Shown here one piece after another: positions 37,696 through 49,747 of a stretch of DNA of 64,000 nt. Source of the stretch: Archivesica marissinica (lineage: Eukaryota; Mollusca; Bivalvia; Venerida; Vesicomyidae). The stretch spans positions 34,285,597-34,349,596 of the forward strand of contig CM026391.1 in assembly GCA_014843695.1 (NCBI GenBank), read 5' to 3'. The notes below the pieces were generated by a model that saw only the letters and a list, made by a program, of their open reading frames with translations, did no database searches and was not told where the DNA came from. Numbering within the stretch: the stretch's first letter is position 1; each line of letters begins with the position of its first letter. A program made the translations under genes and the position numbers.

Positions 37696-39998
37696 GAAAG
37701 GAACAACAGTTGTATAACTAACCATATCATACATAATGTATAGTAACTTGATGGAAGGAACAACAGTTGTATAACTAACTGTATCATACATAATGTATAG
37801 TAACTTGATGGAGGGAACAACACTTGTATAACTAACTGTATCATACATAATGTATAGTAACTTGATGGAAGGAACAACAGTTGTATAACTAACCATATCA
37901 TACATAATGTATAGTAACTCGATGGAAGGAACAACAGTTGTATAACTAACCATATCATACATAAGGTATAGTAACTTGATGGAAGGAACAACAGTTGTAT
38001 AACTAACCATATCATACATAATGTATAGTAACTTGATGGAAGGAACAACAGTTGTATAACTAACCATATCATACATAATGTATAGTAACTTGATGGAAGG
38101 AACAACAGTTGTATAACTAATTATATCATACATAATAATGTATAGTAACTTGATGGAAGGAACAGCAGTTGTATAACTAACTGTATCATACATAATGTAT
38201 AGTAACTTGATGGAAGGAACAACAGTTGTATAACTAATTATATCATGCATAATGTATAGTAACTCGATGGAAGGAACAACAGTTGTATAACTAACTGTAT
38301 CATACATAATGTATAGTGACTCGATGGAAGGAACAACAGTTGTATAACTAATTATATCATACATAATGTATAGTAACTTGATGGAAGGAACAACAGTTGT
38401 ATAACTAACTGTATCATACATAATGTATAGTAACTTGATGGAAGGAACAACAGTTGTATAACTAACTGTATCATACATAATGTATAGTAACTTGATGGAA
38501 GGAACAACAGTTGTATAACTAACCATATCATACATAATGTATAGTAACTTGATGAAAGGAACAACAGTTGTATAACTAACTGTATCATACATAATGTATA
38601 GTAACTTGATGGAAGGAACAACAGTTGTATAACTAACCATAGCATACATAATGTATAGTAACTTGATGGAAGGAACAACAGTTGTATAACTAACCATAGC
38701 ATACATAATGTATAGTAACTTGATGGAAGGAACAACAGTTGTATAACTAATTATATCATACATAATAATGTATAGTAACTTGATGGAAGGAACAGCAGTT
38801 GTATAACTAACTGTATCATACATAATGTATAGTAACTTGATGGAAGGAACAACAGTTGTTTAACTAATTATGTCATACATAATAATGTATACTAACTTGA
38901 TGAAAGGAACAACAGTTGTATAACTAATTATATCATACATACTCATGTATAGTAACTTGATGGAAGGAACAACAGTTGTATAACTAACTGTATCATACAT
39001 AATAATGTATAGTAACTTGATGAAAGGAACAACAGCTGTATAACTAACTGTATCATACATAATGTATAGTAACTTGATGGAAGGAACAACAGTTGTATAA
39101 CTAACCATATCATACATAATGTATAGTAACTTGATGAAAGGAACAACAGCTGTATAACTAACTGTATCATACATAATGTATAGTAACTTGATGAAAGGAA
39201 CAACAGTTGTATAACTAACTGTATCATACATAATGTATAGTAACTTGATGGAAGGAACAACAGTTGTATAACTAATTATATCATGCATAATGTATAGTAA
39301 CTTGATGAAAGGAACAACAGTTGTATAACTAATTATATCATACATAATGTATAGTAACTTGATGAAAGGAACAACAGTTGTATAACTAACTGTATCATAC
39401 ATAATGTATAGTAACTTGATGAAAGGAACAACAGTTGTATAACTAACTGTATCATACATAATGTATAGTAACTTGATGGAAGGAACAACAGCTGTATAAC
39501 TAACTGTATCATACATAATGTATAGTAACTTGATGGAAGGAACAACAGTTGTATAACTAACCATATCATACATAATAATGTATAGTAACTTGATGGAAGG
39601 AACAACAGTTGTATAACTAACTGTATCATACATAATGTATAGTAACTTGATGGAAGGAACAACAGTTGTATAACTAACTGTATCATACATAATGTATAGT
39701 AACTTGATGAAAGGAACAACAGTTGTATAACTAATTATATCATACATAATGTATAGTAACTTGATGAAAGGAACAACAGTTGTATAACTAACTGTATCAT
39801 ACATAATGTATAGTAACTTGATGAAAGGAACAACAGTTGTATAACTAATTATATCATACATAATGTATAGTAACTTGATGAAAGGAACAACAGTTGTATA
39901 ACTAATTATATCATACATAATGTATAGTAACTTGATGGAAGGAACAACAGTTGTATAACTAACCATATCATACATAATGTATAGTAACTTGATGGGGG
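37696..39998. repeat. 57-bp minisatellite array, 2.3 kb
   Basis: About 40 copies of the unit aactaaccatatcatacata plus atgtatagtaacttgatgga and aggaacaacagttgtat. Variants are ccatatc/tgtatc/ttatatc, tggaa/tgaaa, and a 3-base insertion (cataataatg) in some units. The 19-codon period makes all minus-strand frames open (MYDTVSYTTVVPSIKLLYI and others), so the ORFs of up to 448 residues are artefacts. Rare markers such as aacagcag at 38161 and 38791 suggest block duplication of 630 bp. Confidence 0.97.
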
Positions 39999-40202
39999 AT
40001 TCTTCATATCCTAGATTTACATACAAATACAATATTATTCAAAACACAAAGAAATATAGTGAATTAACTAAATGTATTAAAAAAACATTTTGATGAACAT
40101 TTGTATATATGTCATGACATGTACACATAAATAAAAAAGAGGAAAAAAAGAAATATATCTAAATAAATAAAACAAAACAAAATACGTTATTTGAAAAGTA
40201 TG

Positions 40203-40271
40203 GTTCGAACCTGCACCACACAAAGACAATAATATTGGAAGTCGGATAAACTATCCACTAGACCACGAATC
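40203..40271 (-). mobile_element. Isolated tRNA-like sequence, likely SINE head remnant
   Basis: On the minus strand it reads ttcgtggtctagtggatagt (A box-like) and later gcaggttcgaacc (B box). The anticodon stem does not pair well and no SINE body follows that I can recognise, so this is more likely a mobile-element head than a tRNA gene. Confidence 0.45.
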
Positions 40272-40386
40272 GGTTACGAAATAAATCAATGCATTTAAAT
40301 TTAAGAATACGAAAAGCATTTAAATTTAAGAATACGAAAATATACAAATTAACGCCAATTATTGGATAATATTCCTGATTTACTAG

Positions 40387-40538
40387 TTTATACAAATTTA
40401 TTTTAGCTCGATTGCGAAAAGTTATTTCAACTTATATAAATCACTCTCGAGACCTCATTCCTGATGAAATCCATCGCCACGAGGGAGAGAGAAGGGACAA
40501 CGTGGAATTTAAATGCCTTGCCTAAGGGCACAATCGTG
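40387..40538 (-). mobile_element. SINE family F, head missing
   Basis: The minus-strand copy starts within the body (cgattgtgcccttaggcaag), includes atcaggaatgaggtctcgag and ends gcaatcgagctaaaataaat plus ttgtata. The tRNA-like head is absent. Bases 40539-40740 are not assigned. Confidence 0.8.
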
Positions 40539-40740
40539 ATATACTGTATATGGATATTACCAGGTACCATTAAAATAAAATTATATATATTCCGATTTTG
40601 AATACCTATTCTGTACGGCTTCTGTCGATATTACTGTTGACATTTATTTAGGTAAGAGGTCATTCGATTGTTATCCTGTGACGTATGATGAATGAAACAT
40701 TGTATTACTATCAATCTGACACATGTTATAGATAAAGTAG

Positions 40741-43700
40741 CAGTGGCGTAGCTAGGGTATATTTTGCAGGGGGGCATATGGGGGGGCACAAGGTTCAGTG
40801 TGGGGGGCACACATTTTTAAGTGAAAACAGTCGCGGAGCAGTAAAAAGTACAGTTTATGAGCATATAGTATATTTAAACCATAAACATTCATAATTACTT
40901 TAGTCTAACAAATGATATATTATAGTCCGTCAATCGTGTATGTTTTCTCTTATTACATTATACAGTATTATATAAACATGTTCTAGTCAGTATTACATTT
41001 TCATATAATACTTCATATTTATATAAGATAAAAAAACAAACAAACAGACATGCCTACTCACTATATTTATATAAGTCCTACTTAATTCCTTGCACATCTA
41101 TATTGTATCCATTCAGTCTGATTTAGAATAGTTGGATCTTCCTATTGTTATGCTTTCTAACGAATAGATTAACAAATTCTTCCATATTGAGTTGTTTTGC
41201 TCTTTGAGGATGAATACCAATTACTCCGAGTGAAGATAGCTTTTTGTCAGACATAGTATTCCTTAAGTAGCTCTTGGTCAGTTTCATTGAGGAAAAGCTT
41301 CGTTCACATGATGCGGATGTTGGTGGCAACACAAGCGCAATGTTCAACAATTTACATAGATCTGGAAAAGCATCTCGGTACGGGAACATAAATGTGGCCA
41401 ATTGGCCAATGCTCCCGATATCAATTCCCGATGCCCGTTTGGTGTCTATTAACCGTTTTGCCTGTCGCAATTCTATGTCCAGATACTCATCGTCAATGTG
41501 ATATTGTACTGTCATCTTACTAAGCTGTCCTAGTTCTAGAAATCTGGCATTACATGGGTCTAGGGCTGAGATTGCACGAAGAAGATCGCGATTTGCACCA
41601 TCAAATCGGGAACTTAGTTCAGCTATTAATCTGTCCATCACGGGATAGTACAGTGTATGGCAGTACTCTCCAGGTAGATCTTCCTGCACACCTGTTGGTG
41701 CCATAACAATGCTGTCTTGTAGATGCCTCGGTTGTCTTCTGACTCTTCGTGGAGGCGGGATCACATCAACATCAATTACTTCACATAAATCCTTTGTTGT
41801 TGCCCAAATACCATTCCATACCTCCTCACATCGCTCATCGACTAGATCATGTTGTACCACCTCCACCAAATCTGCAGCTGCTGCTAGATCTAATGCTGGT
41901 GACTGCAGCGTATCTGATAACAGTTTGGTTCTACACAGAATGTGTGTGAACATAACTAGACATGTCACCATACCAACATCAATGTGCACCAAAAGACTTC
42001 TAGCATCATGTGCTCTCTTTCCAGTGTGACTCTCTGCTATTTCCTGCAGTGTTGCCACCACCGCCGGTAGTGTATCGAGCAATACCTTGCAGGACACATA
42101 CTGGCATGACCATCTAGTGTCGCTCAGCTTCTTGAGGGTGCGCTTTTGCTTTCCAGGAAATAGTTTTACCTGTTGTTGCAGATAGATTTCATGAGGTGTG
42201 TGTGATGATATGAACACATATAATTGTTCTAACAAAGTGAAGAAGTTGTCTGCCATTTTCACAGACTTTACACTATCTACAATAACGAGATTGAGCCTGT
42301 GATTGTAGCAGTGTATGTATATAGCTAATGGCGCAAACTTTTCTCTGAATAGCTGCTGGACACCACGATTGACACCACTCATAACAGAGGCACCATCATA
42401 AGTCTGACCAACGCAGTCTTTACAGTTAATTCCACATGTGCTCAGTACCTCACCTAACTTGTCTTTCAGATATTCCGCATTCAATTCATGAAGCCTGGTG
42501 AAATCGAGAAACTCCTCATGTACTGAGTTCTTGTATACATATCGTACGACAATAGATAGTTGCTCTTTCTTGCTGATATCTTTTGACTCATCGATCATGA
42601 CTGAGTATTGCACGCTTGAAGCCAACTCTCTACTGATTTCATCACGGATCATACTTGCTAATATAGCCAACATCTCATTCTGTATCTCCGGACTGGTGTA
42701 CTTGACCCTGTACGGCCCTCTTAGTCTATCTCTCACAACAGTATCACTTTCACTGATGAGTTCCAGTATCTCAAGAAAGTTCCCTTTGTTTGTACTGTCC
42801 ACATCCTCCTTGTGTCCTCTTTGTGCTATTTTCTGTCTCGCTGTTAGACACAACACTTTTCCTACTTGCTTGACGTAATGTCTGTTCTCATTTAGTATCT
42901 TCTCATGTGCTGATGTTAGAGCCACATCTATTGTCGCACCTGCCTTGACATGTTCTTGGAATTCCCTCCATGCACAAAATGTCAGATGGTGGTAATCACT
43001 CCGTTCATGTTGAGCGAACCCTGCATCCTTCTCAGTGGCCTTTTTCCATTGGCGATAACCAGTAGATGTGTATGTGTTCTCTGGTGGCCTTTTGTTTGGT
43101 ACTGGAAACATTCTGCAACAGAAGCAGAATACTGAATCATGGCTCACAGAATATTCCAACCATTTGTGCGTATCATACCAGGCAGACAGAAATGAACGCC
43201 GTTTTGTCCCAAATAGTCTTGAGGGGAATGCTACATTGGGTTGTGTTGGGGCTTCTCTCCTTCCACTACTAATATCAGATGGTCCTGGATTGTGTTGAGT
43301 ATCTCCTCCATGGTCTGGTTTGGGGATTACTGTCAATGTGTCAAGTTGTTGTGAGTCACTTTCATTATCTGACGAATCACTGTCTGAATAACAACCAAGC
43401 CAAACGTCCTCTTCAACGGTTGCTTGTAGCAGATCATCCACATGTTGACGTTTGCTGCATGAGTCTTTTGCATCAGCAGAACGTTTCCCAAAGAAATCTT
43501 TGATGTTGGCTTGCATATTATGCATACTCATTAATCAATTGAACTTGGAACTTCAGAACCTATAAATGTTAGAATGATTATTTTAAATACTATGTGGAAA
43601 AGATGATAATTCGTGTCCGAAGCTGGGATCTATTTTAACAATCTAAAGAGCGCAAAAATATGTATATATATGTGCTCATTTATATATGTACTGTAGTACA

Positions 43701-44710
43701 GTAGTACTGTACATGTATAAAATTAATCATATTTCCTTTACTTTTCCACTGTCGTATAACTATACTAACTAATACTGTATGAGTAGTACAATAGCTGCAC
43801 TATTGCATCAGATGATATCACCAGTTACCAGTACTGTAACTGTACAGCGGGTAACAGTGCTACATAAATATTGATCAATTACATACTTCATAATACATAC
43901 ATTTTTAGTGAAATTAGTGTACATGTATGTGTGATTTCTGCGCAGCCGATTACCTGTTGATAATACTGCATATTGCATAAATCCCACAGTAACACTTATA
44001 ATCAGTTGTAATCATAACTGCCTGCAAATATAGGCCTATATATATATTATACTCATGGGGAAAACAAAATATAAAGAAATTAATATATATATTCCACTCA
44101 CCTAATCAAATGAAGCAGTTTTCCAGTGAACCAATATGTTGTAAAAGCAAGTATTACGCCTTGCGAAGTATTGCAATTAACATGCGCTGGTACATTTGCC
44201 GAATTATCCCAATGTACACACGGCGGTAGACTTCAAAGAGAATGGAACAGTTCAACTACCAAATTTGAAAGCTTGTGACACTGAAAGGTTACAGTCTATC
44301 AACACAATATAGAAACAAATATGTTTTATCCATCTGTCAATGCTATAAATTGCACGTGAACAAAATAAACAGGTGGATAAAATAATGCCATCCAGTCTCA
44401 GAGTGATTGACATTTAGCTCTTACTGGTGGTGGGAAATTGGCGTGAATGTTCAGTATTCGTATGCGTAATGCTTTGAACTCTGTTGAGTGTTTTTATTTC
44501 GAATATGTTTGGACGTACGTTAATTTCACATTGATAACTTGCATGATCAGAAATTAAGTTAATCTGAACATGGTAATCCAAGTAAATGTTTTAAAATACA
44601 CAATTATATTTCCGCAAAACAAAAGTTCTAGTGGGGGGGCACCTGGGGGGGCACATCTGTTCAGTGGGGGGGCACAGGCCCCCCCGTGCCCCCCCATAGC
44701 TACGCCACTG
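40741..44710 (-). mobile_element. hAT DNA transposon, complete
   Basis: Inverted ends read cagtggcgtagctagggt on the left and the inverse of cagtggcgtagctatggg on the right, a typical hAT terminus beginning CAG. Just inside both ends are several copies of gggggggcac, in the same and opposite senses. The element encloses one intact transposase ORF on the minus strand. I cannot find a clean 8-bp target duplication: the left flank reads taaagtag and the right flank tttaaaagtag, similar but not identical. Element length of 3,970 bp is normal for an autonomous hAT. Bases 43532-44620 are its 5' noncoding region with no other ORF. Confidence 0.9.
41123..43531 (-). CDS. hAT transposase, apparently intact, 802 residues
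   Basis: The ORF runs from an ATG (MSMHNMQANIKDFFGKR) to a TAG-side stop without interruption. After an acidic N-terminus there is a TTF/BED-like zinc-binding region (residues about 105-190: FGTKRRSFLSAWYDTHKWL, then FCFCCRMF and a later H-x-H). The RNase H-like core follows: YSVMIDESKDISKKEQLSI near 310, CVGQTYDGASVMSGV near 377, and HCYNHRLNLVIVDS near 410, with an insertion containing DTRWSCQY near 470. The C-terminus has the hAT dimerisation motif PPTSASCERSFSSMKLTKS near 738, which includes the expected catalytic Glu. It resembles ZMYM1-like hAT proteins. All key residues are present, so the protein could be active; whether it is expressed is unknown. Confidence 0.92.
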   Translation of the reverse strand: MSMHNMQANIKDFFGKRSADAKDSCSKRQHVDDLLQATVEEDVWLGCYSDSDSSDNESDSQQLDTLTVIPKPDHGGDTQHNPGPSDISSGRREAPTQPNVAFPSRLFGTKRRSFLSAWYDTHKWLEYSVSHDSVFCFCCRMFPVPNKRPPENTYTSTGYRQWKKATEKDAGFAQHERSDYHHLTFCAWREFQEHVKAGATIDVALTSAHEKILNENRHYVKQVGKVLCLTARQKIAQRGHKEDVDSTNKGNFLEILELISESDTVVRDRLRGPYRVKYTSPEIQNEMLAILASMIRDEISRELASSVQYSVMIDESKDISKKEQLSIVVRYVYKNSVHEEFLDFTRLHELNAEYLKDKLGEVLSTCGINCKDCVGQTYDGASVMSGVNRGVQQLFREKFAPLAIYIHCYNHRLNLVIVDSVKSVKMADNFFTLLEQLYVFISSHTPHEIYLQQQVKLFPGKQKRTLKKLSDTRWSCQYVSCKVLLDTLPAVVATLQEIAESHTGKRAHDARSLLVHIDVGMVTCLVMFTHILCRTKLLSDTLQSPALDLAAAADLVEVVQHDLVDERCEEVWNGIWATTKDLCEVIDVDVIPPPRRVRRQPRHLQDSIVMAPTGVQEDLPGEYCHTLYYPVMDRLIAELSSRFDGANRDLLRAISALDPCNARFLELGQLSKMTVQYHIDDEYLDIELRQAKRLIDTKRASGIDIGSIGQLATFMFPYRDAFPDLCKLLNIALVLPPTSASCERSFSSMKLTKSYLRNTMSDKKLSSLGVIGIHPQRAKQLNMEEFVNLFVRKHNNRKIQLF

Positions 44711-45245
44711 TTTAAAAGTAGTCCCATCATGCGGATTAACCTTCATGATGTTAGGTATTTAGGTAATAAGGTCTCGTGATTAGTTTGATGTTATTATTCC
44801 CATGGTCATGAAGTACGGTTATAGCTTTTGTAGAAATTGTTTCCAGTTTGTGAACGATATTTTGGTTTTATGTAATTATTACACGGCAGCAAGAGTATAT
44901 GGGTATCAGGCTTTTATAATTAGCCTAGTATGAATCTAAGTGATTAAAGTTTAGTATAATTAATTATACTTTCATACGTATTCGTTATGGATAACCACCG
45001 TTTAGCACCCTATATAGTGGTAAGTATAGTTCTGACATTATTATAATTAATGCAGTACAATTTAAATCTCGTAATGTGTCCAACATGCATTGTCGAGGTT
45101 GAAATACATGTATATAAATGTATTCACAACCTTAACAATGGTACAGCATCAAGTCCGGCGGATAACATTATTAATGAATACATCAAAAGCACGAAAGACC
45201 TACTTATCCCTATATATACTAAATTATTTAACAGCATACAGGTTT

Positions 45246-46130
45246 TAGGTACAGATATACAGATAGATACAGATATACAGATATACAGATATACAGATAT
45301 ACAGATATATACAGATATACAGATATGCAGATAGATACAGATATACAGATATACTGATAGATACAGATATACAGATATAAAGATATACAGATATACAGAT
45401 ATACAGATAGATACAGATATACAGATATACAGATAGATACAGATATACAGATAGATACAGATATACAGATATAAAGATATACAGATATACAGATATACAG
45501 ATAGATACAGATATACAGATAGATACAGATATACAGATAGATACAGATATACAGATATACAGATATACAGATATACAGATATACAGATAAAAGATACAGA
45601 TATACAGATATACAGATATACAGATATACAGATAGATACAGATATACAGATAGATACAGATATACAGATAGATACAGATATACAGATATACAGATATATA
45701 CAGATATACAGATAGATACAGATATACAGATAGATACAGATATACAGATAGATACAGATATACAGATATACAGATATACAGATAGATACAGATATACAGA
45801 TAGATACAGATATACAGATAGATACAGATATACAGATATACAGATAGATACAGATATACAGATAGATACAGATAGATACAGATATACAGATATATACAGA
45901 TAGATACAGATATACAGATAGATACAGGTTTTAGATACAGATATACAGATAGATACAGGATTTAGATACAGATATACAGATAGATACAGATTTTCGATAC
46001 AGATATACAGATAGATACAGATTTTCGATACAGATATACAGATAGATACAGATATACAGATAGATACAGGTTTTAGGTACAGATATACAGATAGATACAG
46101 GTTTTAGATACAGATATACAGATAGATACA
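45246..46130. repeat. Tandem array of acagata-type units inside the LINE RT
   Basis: A mixture of 8-bp (acagatat) and 10-bp (acagatagat) steps fills nearly 900 bp. Toward the right end longer units with caggttttagatacagatat appear. Left flank codes KLFNSIQVLG and right flank FIPHSWLEGII, which would be contiguous in an intact LINE (FNSI...GFIPDSW). The array therefore lies inside one codon neighbourhood of the RT and probably grew from the local sequence ggttttaggtacagat. Confidence 0.93.
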
Positions 46131-46825
46131 GATTTTATTCCGCACTCCTGGTTAGAGGGCATAATTATTCCAATTTTTTAAAATAAAGGCCAGCCTAAGG
46201 ATCCTAAAAATTATCGTCCTATTATAATATTAAGTTGCCTAGGAACAGTATTTACATCAGTCTTAAATCAGAGATTAACACTATATATCGAGGAGAGCAA
46301 TATTTTAAATGAAAATCAAGCAGGTTTCCGAAAAGGGTACTCGTGCGCCGACCATATTTTTACTTTACACTCCTTAATCGAAATACAAAAAATGAAGAAA
46401 AAAGCTCTTCTGTGCCCTGGTAGATTTCTCACAGGCGTTTGATAATAAGGTCTGGAGTATATACCTTTATTACCTCCAATACTGGAGAGCAGAACAAGAA
46501 GTGTTCATATATAATTTACATAGAAATCAACACAAACAGAATGTAAAATTGCATAGAAGATTGTGGCAAGTCGGTGTAAGATCTCCATCGGTCAGACATG
46601 ACAGTAGATCACCAATCCCTCATATATAAGCGATACACATCTTCCACCGAGTCACTCTACATGTAATCCAAGATGTGTGTATTATAATGCACACGTGGAT
46701 AAATAATATTCAGGGGAATTCGTATTGAGTTAGATAATTAAGTCACATGCACTTATCATCAAATTCAGTATCCTTGTCGAAACGAAATACAAGGAGGAAA
46801 ATGTGACTTCTGATTGGAATACAAT

Positions 46826-47236
46826 TTAAGACCGTAACATGAATAAATGTGCTATTATCAATTTCATAATAGCATCATCATTATCATTTACATTGTAGTT
46901 GTATAAACCAGACAATAGGTGACAAAATTGCAAACAAGCACTACCTGTAACGAAATTGGAAAAGGCTTGGTCTCCGAGTATATGTAATGTGTCTCGCCAT
47001 AGGCTATCCCTTATTATATTGTTGCTTATACAGTGATTTAAGAGATGTAATACTTTCTTCTCAACAGTAAGTCCGCATTTATGACAACTTTCAGTTCTAT
47101 TAAACGAGAATATGTTCCCAAATGCCCTTATTATAGTTTCGCATTTAAGTTTGATAAGTGGGTACTTCTGGCTTAATTTCCATATGCGACAGGGACCCCT
47201 GTGACTGAATATACTAGTGTGAAGTTCTCTGTACAT
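46826..47236 (-). pseudogene. Inverted LINE C-terminal fragment within the plus-strand LINE
   Basis: On the minus strand it encodes REL then WKLSQKYPLIKLKCETIIRA and a zinc-knuckle-like CHKCGLTVEKKVLHLLNHC, followed by IRDSLWRDTLHILGD. This CxxC...H-x4-C arrangement before an Arg-x3-W segment is typical of the C-terminal domain of LINE proteins. It opposes the surrounding LINE and sits in an 800-bp insertion (46480-47295). The remaining bases of that insertion (46480-46825) are unassigned. Confidence 0.65.
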
Positions 47237-47529
47237 TAAAATATCAAAACGCGCATTGCGTTCAAAGTTTTGGAAACCTGGAGGTTAGGTCGTTGACACA
47301 AGTTGCTCCAAAATACCATCAATGGCAAATTCTTTAGGGTTATAAATAATATGTGCCAACATATAAAATCAAACGTTTCACACAAAGGTGTTTTATCAGC
47401 CTCATTCATTTCAGAAATTGGGGTACGCCAAGGCGAAAATGTATCCCCAGCACTATTTTCTATATACTTGACTTGAATGATTTACAAACATATTTATATA
47501 ACAATGGTACTGTAGGGGTAGAACTTCTT

Positions 47530-48717
47530 GATACTGAGGACTTGACACGTTGGCTTAAACGTTTAGTTCTACTGTACGCAGATGATACTGAGGACTTGAC
47601 ACGTTGGCTTAAACGTTTAGTTCTACTGTACGCAGATGATACTGAGGACTTGACACGTTGGCTTAAACTGTTAGTTCTACTGTACGCAGATGATACTGAG
47701 GACTTGACACGTTGGCTTAAACGTTTAGTTCTACTGTACGCAGATGATACTGAGGACTTGACACGTTGGCTTAAACTTTTAGTTCTACTGTACGCAGATG
47801 ATACTGAGGACTTGACACGTTGGCTTAAACCTTTAGTTCTACTGTACGCAGATGATACTGAGGACTTGACACGTTGGCTTAAACTGTTAGTTCTACTGTA
47901 CGCAGATGATACTGAGGACTTGACACGTTGGCTTAAACGTTTAGTTCTACTGTACGCAGATGATACTGAGGACTTGACACGTTGGCTTAAACGTTTAGTT
48001 CTACTGTACGCAGATGATACTGAGGACTTGACACGTTGGCTTAAACTTTTAGTTCTACTGTACGCAGATGATACTGAGGACTTGACACGTTGGCTTAAAC
48101 CTTTAGTTCTACTGTACGCAGATGATACTGAGGACTTGACACGTTGGCTTAAACTGTTAGTTCTACTGTACGCAGATGATACTGAGGACTTGACACGTTG
48201 GCTTAAACTGTTAGTTCTACTGTACGCAGATGATACTGAGGACTTGACACGTTGGCTTAAACTGTTAGTTCTACTGTACGCAGATGATACTGAGGACTTG
48301 ACACGTTGGCTTAAACCTTTAGTTCTACTGTACGCAGATGATACTGAGGACTTGACACGTTGGCTTAAACTGTTAGTTCTACTGTACGCAGATGATACTG
48401 AGGACTTGACACGTTGGCTTAAACTGTTAGTTCTACTGTACGCAGATGATACTGAGGACTTGACACGTTGGCTTAAACCTTTAGTTCTACTGTACGCATA
48501 TGATACTGAGGACTTGACACGTTGGCTTAAACGTTTAGTTCTACTGTACGCATATGATACTGAGGACTTGACACGTTGGCTTAAACGTTTAGTTCTACTG
48601 TACGCAGATGATACTGAGGACTTGACACGTTGGCTTAAACTTTTAGTTCTACTGTACGCAGATGATACTGAGGACTTGACACGTTGGCTTAAACGTTTAG
48701 TTCTACTGTACGCAGAT
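47530..48717 (+). repeat. 54-bp array repeating the RT YADD motif, 22 copies
   Basis: Each unit is 18 codons, DTEDLTRWLKxLVLLYAD, in frame with the downstream RT (LVLLYADDTILIS). Variation is almost confined to codon 11 (cgt, ctg, ctt or cct, giving Arg, Leu, Leu or Pro); two units read YAYD instead of YADD. A block Arg-Leu(ctt)-Pro-Leu(ctg) recurs (units 4-7 and 9-12), showing higher-order duplication. 1,188 bp equals exactly 22 units. The antisense strand is also open, giving an artefactual SSAYSRTK repeat. It is not expected to form a functional polymerase. Confidence 0.97.
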
Positions 48718-49747
48718 GATACCATTCTTATTTCTAACTCTGCAACAGGTTTACAAAAATGCTTGGACTCTTTTAACGACTACTGTAATGACTGGCACTT
48801 GAAGGTAAATATAAGCAAAACAAAAATAATAGTGTTTGGGGCTAGGCAATTGGGACATTTTCATGTTAAAATAGGTGATCAAAATATTGAAATAGCCCAG
48901 AGTTACCACTGCCTTGGAGTGACATTTTCTAGCAGCGGTTCTTTTCTTAAAGCCCGAAAACATGTAACAGAACAGGCAATCAAGGCCATGCACCTTAATT
49001 AAATTAATATCTCTGATCTACCCAGAAACGTTTGTAAATTTGTTAATATAATTATGAAACATTTTGCAAATTAATCCCAGTACCGCCAAAAGCATCATGC
49101 TACTATTTAATAATAATTTATATATATACAGGGTACTACAGTATCCATTATACCTAAAATCAGCTATAACAGTATGCTGTAACACTAGGATTATATCATT
49201 TATAGCGTTGGCGAACAATTACACTCAAATTCATTCATGCAAGCTTACCTGTTTGTAACCGATATCACAATTATTCCCATTCATGTTTGCACACATATTT
49301 GTCTTGACCACGTGATTTTAATGTGCCCGTGTAATCTAAAAGCGTGACCTAGTCCAGGGCTATCTACCAATCCAAGGTATGTCCAAATATTATCCCTAAG
49401 ATAAAATATTTGCTATTGCAGAAGCACAGAAAAATAATTCAGAGGCAATCTCTGAACAGGGAACATACAACTCCCGTTTTTAGGCAACATTCATATTCAA
49501 ATTACTAAATGGAACTATTTTATGGTGAAGAAATATTGTGATATTCGGCTACATATTTTCATTGCAGGGACGTATCTTGAGACACCTTTCTAGTTGAAGT
49601 GCTATCTTTCCCCCACGTTGGAATACTATATCACAATTATGTTTAGCATATCATGTATCGGAACCATTATGTATATGTTTAAATGTATTACGTTATATAT
49701 CCTCATGTTGTACATGAATGTACCTGAGTGAAATAAAAGAATATAGC

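Larger units (their letters stand above)
45050..49010 (+). pseudogene. Non-LTR retrotransposon (LINE) reverse transcriptase, multiply interrupted
   Basis: In order on the plus strand: LNNGTASSPADNIINEYIKS (45130-45190); LFNSI, then a tandem array; SWLEGIIIPIF (46145-46180); KDPKNYRPIIILSCLGTVF; NENQAGFRKGYSCADHIFTL; a frame change before VDFSQAFDNKVWS (46420-46460); an 800-bp foreign insertion; INGKFFRVINNM (47310-47345); SEIGVRQGENVSPALFSIYL (47415-47470), followed by an acttg duplication that shifts frame; then the YADD region expanded as a 54-bp array; then ILISNSATGLQKCLDSFNDY to SSSGSFLKARKHVTEQAIKA (48730-48985). These are RT motifs in canonical order. The clade is unresolved. The copy is dead. 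Confidence 0.85.

Noticed and set aside
37477..40032. Apparent membrane-like repeat proteins (MYDTVSYTTVVPSIKLLYI and LLFLPSSYYTLCMIW)
   Set aside because: Overlapping frames of the 57-bp array; hydrophobicity results from base composition.
41274..43503. Plus-strand ORFs of 61-126 residues
   Set aside because: Shadows of the hAT transposase gene on the minus strand.
47460..48725. 421-residue antisense ORF with SSAYSRTKRLSQRVK repeats
   Set aside because: Shadow of the 54-bp RT array on the opposite strand.
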